From Paraburkholderia lacunae (GTDB lineage: Bacteria > Pseudomonadota > Gammaproteobacteria > Burkholderiales > Burkholderiaceae), in contig NZ_QHKS01000043.1 of the NCBI RefSeq assembly GCF_003353175.1, forward strand, positions 1 through 47,902: a DNA stretch of 47,902 bases, given 5' to 3'. This document shows, one piece after another, positions 6,954 to 14,329 of this stretch; position 1 is the first letter of the stretch, and every line of letters begins with the position of its first letter. The notes below the pieces were generated by a model that did no database searches, was not told the DNA's origin, and was given only the letters and a program-made list of their open reading frames with translations. The position numbers and the translations under genes are program-made.

Positions 6954-9653
6954 TCAGGCCACGAAGCGGCACTGGGACGCGGGCGTTCGGGTGTCCATGT
7001 TGCGCCCCCGGTTCAGGTGATCGTCGATTTCCGCCGCGCATCCGAGCATGCGGGGATAAAGGAAGATCGTGAATGCGGCGGTTTCCAGATCGGTCTCAGT
7101 CAATTCACCACGTCGCAGCGGCTGCCACAGCATCTTCAGCAGCAGGGCCGCGATCACCGCATCGACGTTTACGCAGTACACGTTGCGGGAGACGCCAGCA
7201 TCAAACAACGCCTGCACCAGTTCGCGATAGAAAGCATGGAACACGTTGTATTCGCCACGCTTCTCGCACAGTTCCGCGATGAACACTTCGCGCGGGTCGT
7301 AGTTGACCGGCCTGTCCTTGAAGACCGGATGGTTGACGCCCGGCAGCTTCGCGATATCGAGGCTGCCGGCATGCTTCTGCCGGGCCTTGTACTTCGCATA
7401 GCGCTCGACCGAGCGCTCGGCCAGCGAGCGCAGGTCCACGCCGTGCGCGGGGTCGGACGGATCGGCAAGCCCGCTGTCCCAGAACGCTTCGATCAGGAAC
7501 GCGATGCCTTCATAGCCATTGCCGCCATGCGTATAACCTGTATGGGTGAGAAAGCCGACCAGCGCCTTGTTGAGTTGCACTCGCTCTGGACTTTCCGGGC
7601 CGTCAGCGGATACCGCGCCCTTTGCTCCCTGCGCCGATATGGCTCCCGGACCGTTGGTGAGCAGCAGACCGACGAGCGTCCTGAAGGCGAACAGATCGTT
7701 CGGCCCCGGCGCGAGGTTGAGCAACGCGGCAAAACAGATTTCGGTCAGGCTGCGTTCGTTCAGCAGCGCTTGCGTGGTAAAGCCGCAAAAGCCGTCGGGA
7801 CGGTGTCGCGAGGCGTCCGCCGATGCACCGATCAGCGTCCCGAACAACATGGTCCACCAGGGCAGGCTCTCGGCCGTGACGCGCGAGATGCGCTTGCGCA
7901 TCAGCGGTCCCCACGCGAGCGTCACGCAGATCGCGGCCAGAACAGCGTCTGCCGTCGGGTGAGCGGGCTGAGATGTGAGCCAGCGCACGAGGACCGATCT
8001 GACTCCACGCTCGGCGAGTCCCGCGAGCATCGCTTCGGCGCGCAGATCGCGCGTGTTGGCAAAGAGCGGCTCGCAGCCGCTGACGTCGATCCGTGCGATG
8101 TCGAAGTTCTCGTCGAGCGTACTCGTCAGGCTGGCTGCCGAGAAGCGTTCGATCATCCATTTCGCGGCATCCCGCGCCGCGCGCTGACGATTCGGCCCGA
8201 TGATCGAGGCCGCGGCGGCCAGGATGGCGTTGGGTGCATTGCCGGCCTCGCGTGCGGCCTGCGCTGCCGCGAGCTCCGGCGTTCCGTGCAGATTGATGGA
8301 CGCAGCGATCGCGACATTGATGAGCTTCTCGTCGTTTTCTCCGCCGAACTCGTGAAGCAGGGCAAGGCTGACGTTCGCTTCGAGCGAATGCGTCGCCGCG
8401 TCGAGCATCGAGGCGCCATACAGGCTGCTCACCTGCGTTTTCGCATCCATCTGCGATGCTCCCGACGCATCCTTCAACGCCTGACGTGGCGCAATCGCAC
8501 CGACTTGTCGATTGACCTGCAAGACTTGCTCGTCGTAGGGCGCGACTGCTCCTACTACGGGGATCGCAAGGTCGGACGGAAGCTGAATTCCCTGGTCGGA
8601 GCCGAACCACGGCTTGAGCGCAAGGCTGCCTTCGGGCTCGAAATCAGGCATCGTCGCGTTGGCGCGCATGACGGCGGTCAGCGCCGCCGGGATATGCGCG
8701 ATGTTCGTGACAACCGCGCCCTTGGCGGAGCAGCACGGATCGTCGGGCGTGAAGAGGCGGTCTACGCCGAACATTTCCATGAACCAGCGCTCCTTGGCTT
8801 GCGCGTCGTCGGAGCCGCCGGCCATCGCGCCCGCATGGCCGACCGCACGCGTGAGGCGGCTCTTCCACCGGCCCACCACACAGGCGACCACCGGTTTCGT
8901 GAAGGCCGCATCGGCCTCGTAGTAGCCACCCGGTTCGCAATAGAGCACAGCGGCCTTGCTTCGAGCATCGTTGGCGAGTGCGAACGCAAATTCCGGCGCG
9001 GCATAGTGGATGTAGACGTCCTTGCCGCTCGAGATGACGGTCGATGTGCCCCAGCCGCTCATGCGCAGGTACTGCGCGATCGTCGTACTGAAGCCGCCCG
9101 AGTTCGAGAAGATGGCGATCGATCCCTTGCGCAATGAATCGTCCGGACTATCGCCGCCGAGTGCTCCGCCGATTCTTACGCGATTCCACGAGTCGGCGAC
9201 GCCGAGCCCGTTCGCACCGAAGATGTCGATGCCCGCTTGCTGACCCATCGCGCGAATTTCGCGGGCGTCGTGTACGGCGATCTTTTCGGTGATGATAAAA
9301 ATCTTCTTCAGATCGGGATTGACGCGGATCAGTTCGGCGACGCCGTCGCGAGCCGCCGATGGCGGTAGATAGACCACGCCGCAGTTGAATCGATGCCCCG
9401 CTTCCAGACCCTCGCGGACGTTGTTGTACACCGGGATATCTCCGATGGATGTGGTGAGCACGTGCCCGCCTTTGCCCGGCGCCGTGCCGAAGACAATATT
9501 CCTGCCTGAGAACGCATGACTGACGGGCGTCACGTCCGAGGACTCACCGCCCAGGATATTGAGCACGCACACGCGATCGTCACGCGTGGCGATCTGCGCC
9601 AGCGAGTTGACGCCGACGAAATACTTGAACTGGCTGCTGTTTTGCTTGTACAC
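6954..9653 (-). CDS. ATP-citrate lyase-like large subunit (CoA ligase plus citryl-CoA lyase)
   Basis: An 899-residue protein. It starts at GTG 9653 behind GAGGAGAG, ten bases after the stop of the small-subunit gene; a longer frame to 9731 overlaps that gene and lacks a ribosome site. Residues about 1-330 are a succinyl-CoA-synthetase-alpha-like CoA-binding and ligase part, with the phosphohistidine-type motif GHAGAMAGG near residue 275. The C-terminal third is citrate-synthase-like: LLTNGPGAISAQGAKGAVSAD, then GFLTHTGYTHGGNGYEGIAFL. A middle region (about 380-600) also looks citrate-synthase-like (INVAIAASINLHGTPELAAAQAAREAGNAPNAILAA). Bacterial AclA is about 610 residues, so this version is about 290 longer. 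Together with the small subunit it should convert citrate, CoA and ATP to acetyl-CoA and oxaloacetate in the cytoplasm. Another acyl substrate such as methylcitrate or malate is possible. Confidence 0.75.
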   Translation of the reverse strand: MYKQNSSQFKYFVGVNSLAQIATRDDRVCVLNILGGESSDVTPVSHAFSGRNIVFGTAPGKGGHVLTTSIGDIPVYNNVREGLEAGHRFNCGVVYLPPSAARDGVAELIRVNPDLKKIFIITEKIAVHDAREIRAMGQQAGIDIFGANGLGVADSWNRVRIGGALGGDSPDDSLRKGSIAIFSNSGGFSTTIAQYLRMSGWGTSTVISSGKDVYIHYAAPEFAFALANDARSKAAVLYCEPGGYYEADAAFTKPVVACVVGRWKSRLTRAVGHAGAMAGGSDDAQAKERWFMEMFGVDRLFTPDDPCCSAKGAVVTNIAHIPAALTAVMRANATMPDFEPEGSLALKPWFGSDQGIQLPSDLAIPVVGAVAPYDEQVLQVNRQVGAIAPRQALKDASGASQMDAKTQVSSLYGASMLDAATHSLEANVSLALLHEFGGENDEKLINVAIAASINLHGTPELAAAQAAREAGNAPNAILAAAASIIGPNRQRAARDAAKWMIERFSAASLTSTLDENFDIARIDVSGCEPLFANTRDLRAEAMLAGLAERGVRSVLVRWLTSQPAHPTADAVLAAICVTLAWGPLMRKRISRVTAESLPWWTMLFGTLIGASADASRHRPDGFCGFTTQALLNERSLTEICFAALLNLAPGPNDLFAFRTLVGLLLTNGPGAISAQGAKGAVSADGPESPERVQLNKALVGFLTHTGYTHGGNGYEGIAFLIEAFWDSGLADPSDPAHGVDLRSLAERSVERYAKYKARQKHAGSLDIAKLPGVNHPVFKDRPVNYDPREVFIAELCEKRGEYNVFHAFYRELVQALFDAGVSRNVYCVNVDAVIAALLLKMLWQPLRRGELTETDLETAAFTIFLYPRMLGCAAEIDDHLNRGRNMDTRTPASQCRFVA

Positions 9654-9663
9654 GTTACTCTCC

Positions 9664-10962
9664 TCAGTCTTGAGCCGTTTCGGTTTCCGTCGCGGGTGCG
9701 CCGATCCGTGCTGCGATCTCGGCCCGGCCACCGGCGCGCATCCAGGCGTCCGCCTGACGCGCGTACTGGATGACCTCGCTGATGTCAGAGTCGAATCCGA
9801 AGAGCCGATAGGGCAGACCGAGCGAGTCGCATGTGTCTCTCAGCGCGGCCATCCCACGCACGAGGTTCGGGCCTCCCCGGCCCAGTACCACGTAAAGCGG
9901 CGTCGGCCCATACTCGCTGAAGTGTTCGCGAAGAGCGTCGGCCATCGCTCGTAGCGTCTCGAAGATGTCGGTGTTGTTCGACTTGCCGCCGATGATGAAG
10001 AGCACATTCGACTGCTTGAGCCAGTGTTTGAAGCAGATACGGGCCACTTCCTTCATCTTCGCGTACGGCGGATTGCCGCCGAAATCCGACGAGATGATCG
10101 CGGCATCGCCGAGCATTTCGGTCACGAGCGAGTTGGCACCGCCGCCGAACGTCGGCGCGAGAATCGTGCCTTCCTCGTTGATCACATACACGTCGCTCTG
10201 GCCCTGGTGCGTGCGCAACTGATTGATCTCCTGCTCGAAGTCGGAGTAGTCCGCTGCGAACAGGTGTTGCGGCAGCCCGAGGCGCGTCCATCGCGGATCG
10301 TCGCGATCGAAACCGCACTTGAAGTCGCAGGCGACCGGTGTGAGGCGCCCCTTCTTGTCCTCGCGCATTCGGATCGGATTCAACTCCAGTGTCGTCATGC
10401 CGAAATCGTGAAAGAGCTCCCAGAGTTTCGGTAACTGCTGCACGAGCGGCGAGATGATCTCCTTGGGCGCACCAATCTCGCTCAGCGCGTTCGCCACGAC
10501 AAACGCCTTTAAACCCGTCAACGCGTCGAAGGGCACCATCGCCACATGCTTCGGGTCGACCTCTTCGATATCCATGCCGCCCTTATGCGAGAGCGTCATG
10601 GTCGGCGCACGAAAACGCGTGGAGTCGGTGATCGAGAAATAGACCTCATGCTGGGCCGGAACGCTGGCTTCGAACGTCACGCCATTCGACTTTGCTTTCA
10701 GGTGGCCGACGGAATGCTCGGCGAAGTACAACCGCTCTTTTTCGATCAGCGCCGTCTTGAGATCGGTCGCGCGGCCGAGTAAGCCCGCCTTCCCCTTCTT
10801 TCCCACTCCGCCTTTGAAGACGGGTTTGATGAATATCTGGCGATGACGATCGATCAAACTCTTGATCTCCTCCTCGCTGGCGCTCGGGCCAAGGATCTCA
10901 CTCGCCGGGAATCCGACGAATTGCAACAGGCGCGCGCCGTGCAACATACCGGTGATTTGCAT
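9664..10962 (-). CDS. ATP-citrate lyase-like small subunit (ATP-grasp, citrate-binding)
   Basis: A 432-residue protein resembling the beta part of ATP-citrate lyase/succinyl-CoA synthetase. Residues about 1-235 are the ATP-grasp domain (IFIKPVFKGGVGKKGKAGL; LELNPIRM; ACDFKCGFDRDDPRW). The second half has the citrate-binding features NEEGTILAPTFGGGANS, SSDFGGNPPYAKMKEVARI and FIIGGKSNNTDIFET, which match the ATP-citrate-lyase citrate-binding domain better than ordinary SucC. The ATG follows AGGAGACAACTTC. The large subunit begins ten bases downstream, so the two are one operon with coupled translation. The pair lies next to a citrate-type MFS carrier with a shared upstream box, which supports a catabolic role in citrate utilisation rather than CO2 fixation. 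Confidence 0.8.
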   Translation of the reverse strand: MQITGMLHGARLLQFVGFPASEILGPSASEEEIKSLIDRHRQIFIKPVFKGGVGKKGKAGLLGRATDLKTALIEKERLYFAEHSVGHLKAKSNGVTFEASVPAQHEVYFSITDSTRFRAPTMTLSHKGGMDIEEVDPKHVAMVPFDALTGLKAFVVANALSEIGAPKEIISPLVQQLPKLWELFHDFGMTTLELNPIRMREDKKGRLTPVACDFKCGFDRDDPRWTRLGLPQHLFAADYSDFEQEINQLRTHQGQSDVYVINEEGTILAPTFGGGANSLVTEMLGDAAIISSDFGGNPPYAKMKEVARICFKHWLKQSNVLFIIGGKSNNTDIFETLRAMADALREHFSEYGPTPLYVVLGRGGPNLVRGMAALRDTCDSLGLPYRLFGFDSDISEVIQYARQADAWMRAGGRAEIAARIGAPATETETAQD

Positions 10963-11015
10963 GAAGTTGTCTCCTGAAAGGCATAGCGATATAAAAAGAA
11001 ACGGGTGTTCGGATT

Positions 11016-11048
11016 GCTCGTTAGGCGCAAGCGCCAGGCGTAACGAGC
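11016..11048 (-). promoter_or_regulatory. Stem-loop in lyase operon leader
   Basis: GCTCGTTA (11016-11023) pairs with TAACGAGC (11041-11048), and inside it GGCGC and GCGCC flank an AA loop, leaving one 5-base bulge. On the minus strand the stem is followed after about 14 bases by TTTCTTTTT and then the ribosome site of the small-subunit gene. It could be an attenuator, a processing site or a stability element. Confidence 0.45.
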
Positions 11049-11127
11049 GGCCGAGACGCCGATGGCGTTCGGAGTGTGGCTGATGTCTGTTGAGTTGTCC
11101 GGTGCTCGAACCGGCTGGCGCTCGAGA

Positions 11128-11184
11128 CTAGCGGGCCCAAGGGGGCGATCGGTACGCGCGCCAGGTGCACCTTGTGTTGTACAT
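11128..11184 (-). CDS. Possible 18-residue leader peptide
   Basis: An ATG at 11184 is preceded by GGAGACAAGGCG, the same ribosome-site style as the two downstream genes, and opens an 18-codon frame (MYNTRCTWRAYRSPPWAR) ending at 11128. It sits between regulatory box B and the stem-loop at 11016-11048, 165 bp before the lyase operon. Its content (four Arg, two Trp, a PP pair) could in principle stall ribosomes. Coding status is unproven; a frame this short could be chance. Confidence 0.3.
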   Translation of the reverse strand: MYNTRCTWRAYRSPPWAR

Positions 11185-11265
11185 CGCCTTGTCTCCGATG
11201 CGTTTTACTTTCGTTCCAATCTCGCTGGAATCCTGAGTACAGATACTCACGCAAATGGAGTTACG

Positions 11266-11319
11266 CGATAAGTGCATTTTTTCGAAGCATTGATGTTTAG
11301 ATGTTATCAATGCAGCTGG
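11266..11319 (-). promoter_or_regulatory. Shared regulatory box B (upstream of lyase operon)
   Basis: On the plus strand it starts CGATAAGTGC, continues TTTTTTCGAAGCATTGATGT and ends TGTTATCAATGC plus AGCTGG, matching box A at 6895-6945 block by block with two small indels. It is about 300 bp before the lyase start and oriented the same way relative to the gene. Such conservation between two otherwise unrelated intergenic regions points to a common regulator site or promoter. Confidence 0.6.
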
Positions 11320-11646
11320 ATGAAACGCGGCATCACCGCCATGTTCCTCCGCGCTGTCTGTCGCGGCAGACGGATCAGCGGTCCAATCTGCAATGTGACT
11401 TCAGGTGATGGTCCGTCATGCGCGAATTAAGGAACATTCGACATATGCAAGAGGCCGTCCGTTCAGGGTCCGAAATGCGTCCGCCAAGCGACGCATGAGA
11501 ACGGCCCATGAGCCGCCTTTCGCGGCGAGATATTGGGGGCGGTCAAACGGCTGCGACGCTTCAAAAACGGCGGTCGGCCGATCATCCGGCTACCGTCCAT
11601 CGATACGCAGTGCTTCGATGAGATAACTGCGGAACTCTAGACAAAA
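11320..11646. other. Intergenic region, nothing recognised
   Basis: About 330 bp between box B and the LysR remnant. One 73-codon frame on the plus strand has no ribosome site or family resemblance. Confidence 0.4.
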
Positions 11647-12306
11647 CTAACCGCTATCCCGACTGGCTGCCTGTTTATCATCGAACCAGACAACATCCTC
11701 CTTCCAATTTTCATTGCCCATGAACTGGACAAGTTTCTCGCGCAACATTTCGGTCCAGGCGATTGCAAATCTCGACATTGGTTGCTCGCGCAACGTTGTT
11801 AATGCGACTGATGAACGTATCGATGGGCGCTTGATGGGTTCGGCAACGATCTCACCGCGCGCTACTTCGTCGCGGATGGCGATCGACGTGAGGATCGAGT
11901 ACCCGACACCTGCTTTAACGAGTTTCTTTGTGAGTGCGACGCTGTCCACCTCAAGCTCTATCCGAAGTCGAATGCCGTTCTGGACCGCAGCGTGTTCGAT
12001 GACACGCCGATTACTGTGGGGCATTCCGGGTAGGATCAGAGGTAGGCTGGCAAGGTCTCTTATCTGATATCCGCCCTTCGGCAAAGCCGTTCCGGGCGGA
12101 GCGATCAAAATCATCGGCTCAGTGTAGAGCGGCCTGACCAGAAAAGCGTCCAACGGAGGCTGGTTGTAGACCACGGCGAGGTCGACCCGGCGGTCAGCGA
12201 CCCACCCCTGCAACGAGCTGCTTTGACCCTCTCGAATGTAAAGCGCGAACCGTGACGCTGCTCCCGCGTCTGTTAAAGCTTCCCGTCGGGCTGCAGCAAA
12301 GCCTGG
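11647..12306 (-). pseudogene. LysR-type regulator, C-terminal fragment
   Basis: The frame from 12306 to 11647 encodes the effector-binding half of a LysR regulator: FALYIREGQSSSLQGWVADRRVDLAVVYNQPP, then LLYTEP-like and PLILPGMPHSNRRVIEHAA and VGYSILTSIAI, which is the standard LysR substrate-domain order. A stop at 12307-12309 closes the frame upstream and no helix-turn-helix is present; residual similarity may continue in another frame up to about 12440, suggesting a frameshift plus deletion. An ATG-like internal start at 12213 would give a 188-residue domain without DNA binding. It follows the unknown gene at 12439 on the same strand. Probably a dead gene. Confidence 0.7.
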
Positions 12307-12438
12307 TCATTATCGAATCCGCCGAACCAGACGTGATTGCCGTCCCGTGAATCTGCCCGTCCGCACGCGTGAGGAGGGCGATGGGTGCGGTGATGTCCTG
12401 TTCACCGGCCGCGGCGGACTGACGCGATCGCCCGACGA

Positions 12439-12822
12439 TCACTGGATCGGTGGCACAACACCCAACTTCTCGGCGAGCATGCGCTCATACACGCCGAAGG
12501 GCAGATCAACGTCTTCCTGGCTCACGGTTGTGACCGTGATGTTCACCTGCTCCGGCAGCAGGCCGAGCACGACCGCGATGGCCGCTTCCAGGTGCGGTGC
12601 ACAAACGCTGTCTTCCATCAGGGTCGTGCCCACGGCGATATCGTAGGTCTGTTCCTGCCGGAAGACGATCTCGACCAGCCGCGCGCGGGCACTCAGGTTG
12701 TTGTCGATCGCGAGTCGCACGACCTCCGCCACGCTACCCATCGTTTCGGTCGGAAAGCCTCGGGTCGAGCGCAGCCGGACGCGATGTCTGCCAAGCGTGA
12801 GCCAGTCCGAATCAAATTCCAT
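12439..12822 (-). CDS. Conserved-looking hypothetical protein, 127 aa
   Basis: A 127-residue soluble protein of unknown function. The ATG at 12822 follows a strong GGAGGACACC ribosome site, which supports expression. It is predicted to be mixed alpha/beta with no signal peptide, membrane segment or Cys/His metal motif; a PEQVNITVTTVSQEDVDLPFGVYERMLAEKLGV stretch makes up the C-terminal part. It is transcribed divergently from the Hsp20 cluster across a 240-bp region that carries a heat-shock-type promoter, so it may belong to the same stress response. I do not recognise the family. Confidence 0.65.
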   Translation of the reverse strand: MEFDSDWLTLGRHRVRLRSTRGFPTETMGSVAEVVRLAIDNNLSARARLVEIVFRQEQTYDIAVGTTLMEDSVCAPHLEAAIAVVLGLLPEQVNITVTTVSQEDVDLPFGVYERMLAEKLGVVPPIQ

Positions 12823-12905
12823 GGTGTCCTCCGCCTACCGTTGCGATGCACCGCGAAAGTAACGATGGGCAGGCGGTTTTCAAGAGCGGAATTTCACCAC
12901 CGCCC

Positions 12906-12933
12906 CTTGAAATTTTCCCCATAGAGCCTATCT
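12906..12933 (+). promoter_or_regulatory. RpoH (sigma-32) type promoter
   Basis: CTTG at 12906-12909, exactly 17 bases, then CCTATCT at 12927-12933. This fits the RpoH consensus described for alphaproteobacteria (CTTG-N17/18-CYTATnT). The -35 part is CTTGAAA, as in E. coli sigma-32 promoters. It lies about 130 bp before the first Hsp20 start. Confidence 0.6.
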
Positions 12934-13036
12934 TAGATTCGCTCAGGCAGATGCGCCGGTCACATCCGGTGCACTGCGTGTTTCGATTTGTTTGCCAGCA
13001 GCCTGGCAGGCGAACTGGAGCGCGTAGGCCCGTTCG

Positions 13037-13059
13037 CCTCCTCGCTGCATCGAAGGAGG
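13037..13059 (+). promoter_or_regulatory. Hairpin masking Shine-Dalgarno of first Hsp20 (RNA thermometer candidate)
   Basis: CCTCCTCG (13037-13044) can pair with CGAAGGAGG (13051-13059) with a single bulged A at 13053 and a 6-base loop. The whole AGGAGG ribosome site would be buried in the stem, 6 bases before the ATG. Small heat-shock genes are classic hosts of such thermosensor hairpins. Confidence 0.5.
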
Positions 13060-13064
13060 ATACG

Positions 13065-13517
13065 ATGAGTGATCTCTTTTCCGGAACCGACCTGTTCAGT
13101 GAGTTTGACCGTCTGCAGCGGCAGATGGACAGCCTGTTCGGCGGCTTCCCGTCCAGCATCCGCTCGGGCCGCTTCGGGGCCTTTCCGCAGGTGAACATCG
13201 GTACGACCGACGACTCGATCGAAATCGTCGCGTTCGCGCCCGGCCTCAAGCTGGCCGAGCTCGACGTGTCGATCGACAAGGGCCTGCTGACAATCAGCGG
13301 TGAGCGCAAGGCCGCCCAGGCCGGGAGCGATGACAAATCCCGCGATGACACCCGAACCTATGCGCAGGAGCGGTTCACCGGCCCATTCCGGCGCGTGATC
13401 GAGTTGCCGCAGAATGCGGACCCCGACAAGGTGCAGGCGCGCTACACCAACGGCTGCCTGTCGATCAGCGTGGGCAAGCGGGAAGCGTCGAAGCCGCGGG
13501 CCATCACTGTCCAGTAA
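13065..13517 (+). CDS. Hsp20/alpha-crystallin small heat-shock protein (copy 1)
   Basis: A 150-residue small heat-shock protein, an ATP-independent holdase that keeps unfolding proteins soluble in the cytoplasm. Residues about 1-40 are the variable N-terminal arm (LFSEFDRLQRQMDSLFGGFP). The alpha-crystallin domain spans about 45-140: VNIGTTDDSIEIVAFAPGLKLAELDVSIDKGLLTISGER, then YAQERFTGPFRRVIELPQNADPDKVQARYTNGCLSISV. The start at 13065 follows AAGGAGGA; the open frame runs further upstream but without a site. It is first of three adjacent Hsp20 genes, with a heat-shock promoter and a Shine-Dalgarno hairpin upstream. Confidence 0.93.
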   Translation: MSDLFSGTDLFSEFDRLQRQMDSLFGGFPSSIRSGRFGAFPQVNIGTTDDSIEIVAFAPGLKLAELDVSIDKGLLTISGERKAAQAGSDDKSRDDTRTYAQERFTGPFRRVIELPQNADPDKVQARYTNGCLSISVGKREASKPRAITVQ

Positions 13518-13541
13518 CGCCAGTCATTCAAGGAGCAAGCC

Positions 13542-13949
13542 ATGAACGACAAGACCCAGGTTGCTGAACGCGACCAGAAAGCGGTAGCACGACGTGAGGG
13601 CGACCAGCCGGCGCGGCGGATGACGCTCACACCGGCAGTTGACGTGTTTGAGGACAGCCAGGGCATCACGCTGTGGGCGGACCTGCCAGGCGTCACAAAG
13701 GACAAACTCGACGTGAAGGTGCACGACGGCAATCTATATATCGAGGCTGAAGCGGTTGTGCCGACGCCTGCCGCTCTGCGGCTGCAGCACGCCGAGATCC
13801 GTGAACCGCATTTCGCACGGGCGTTCTCGCTGAGCCCGGACTTCGACATATCGAAGATCGATGCCAACCTCCAGGACGGCGTGCTGAAGCTGACGATTCC
13901 GCGTCGCGACGAAGCACGCCCGCGCCGGATCGAAGTGCAGACGAACTGA
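13542..13949 (+). CDS. Hsp20/alpha-crystallin small heat-shock protein (copy 2)
   Basis: A 135-residue Hsp20 protein 24 bp after copy 1, with AAGGAGC before the ATG, so one transcript. The alpha-crystallin domain covers about residues 28-130 (TPAVDVFEDSQGITLWADLPGVTKDKLDVKVHDGNLYIEAE; HFARAFSLSPDFDISKIDANLQDGVLKLTIPR, containing the ADLPGV and GVLKLTIP signatures). The charged, Lys/Arg-rich N-terminus (about 27 residues) differs from copy 1. Copies 1 and 2 thus look like the class A/class B pair common in rhizobia and Burkholderia, which form hetero-oligomers; that classification is inference. Confidence 0.92.
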   Translation: MNDKTQVAERDQKAVARREGDQPARRMTLTPAVDVFEDSQGITLWADLPGVTKDKLDVKVHDGNLYIEAEAVVPTPAALRLQHAEIREPHFARAFSLSPDFDISKIDANLQDGVLKLTIPRRDEARPRRIEVQTN

Positions 13950-13983
13950 GCCCGGCAGAGCCGCAACGACGATAGGAGAACAA

Positions 13984-14011
13984 GCGGTGGCGGCCGCGAG
14001 GTCGCCACCGC
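13984..14011 (+). terminator. Stem-loop after Hsp20 copy 2
   Basis: GCGGTGGC (13984-13991) pairs with GCCACCGC (14004-14011); three further pairs including one G-T extend the stem inward, leaving a 6-base loop. No T run follows, so it may be a terminator, a processing or an RNA-stability element between the second and third Hsp20 genes. Confidence 0.4.
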
Positions 14012-14301
14012 CCGTTCGTGGAGGGCTGGATACAGAACGTCATGGAGGAAGGCTGGTACGGATACACGATGAGCATGGGGGCCGTGCCGGTGCGTCAGCT
14101 CGCAGGCGGCCCGGCCCTCCCTGACGGATAGATCGCGCCGGTCAGGATCAGGCGCCATGCCCCGCCGTCAGGCTGACTGCAAACGGTGTATCGCGAGCGT
14201 TGACGCCAGAGGACGGCGCCCGGACGGCGCCCGCTCGGGGGCGCCGCCCAAGAACGCCAGCAGAAACGTGGCAACGTAAGCGCAGTGACGGACATCCGGT
14301 T

Positions 14302-14323
14302 CTCCTGTCAGACCATCGAGGAG
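14302..14323 (+). promoter_or_regulatory. Hairpin masking Shine-Dalgarno of third Hsp20
   Basis: CTCCT (14302-14306) can pair with AGGAG (14319-14323), with G14307-C14317 adding a pair across a bulged G. The AGGAG is the ribosome site 6 bases before the ATG. It repeats the arrangement seen before Hsp20 copy 1, though the stem is shorter. Confidence 0.4.
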
Positions 14324-14329
14324 CATACG

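Noticed and set aside
6840..9137. Long 765-codon plus-strand frame across the lyase large-subunit gene
   Set aside because: It is antisense to a gene with clear domain motifs; GC-rich DNA with high third-position GC commonly leaves such open frames. No family motif or ribosome site.
12194..12442. 82-codon minus-strand frame upstream of the LysR fragment
   Set aside because: May hold decayed LysR sequence in another frame, but no helix-turn-helix can be recognised, so it was not added to the pseudogene call.
13442..14158. 238-codon minus-strand frame across Hsp20 copy 2
   Set aside because: Antisense to a clear alpha-crystallin domain; low-complexity Arg/Ser-rich translation.
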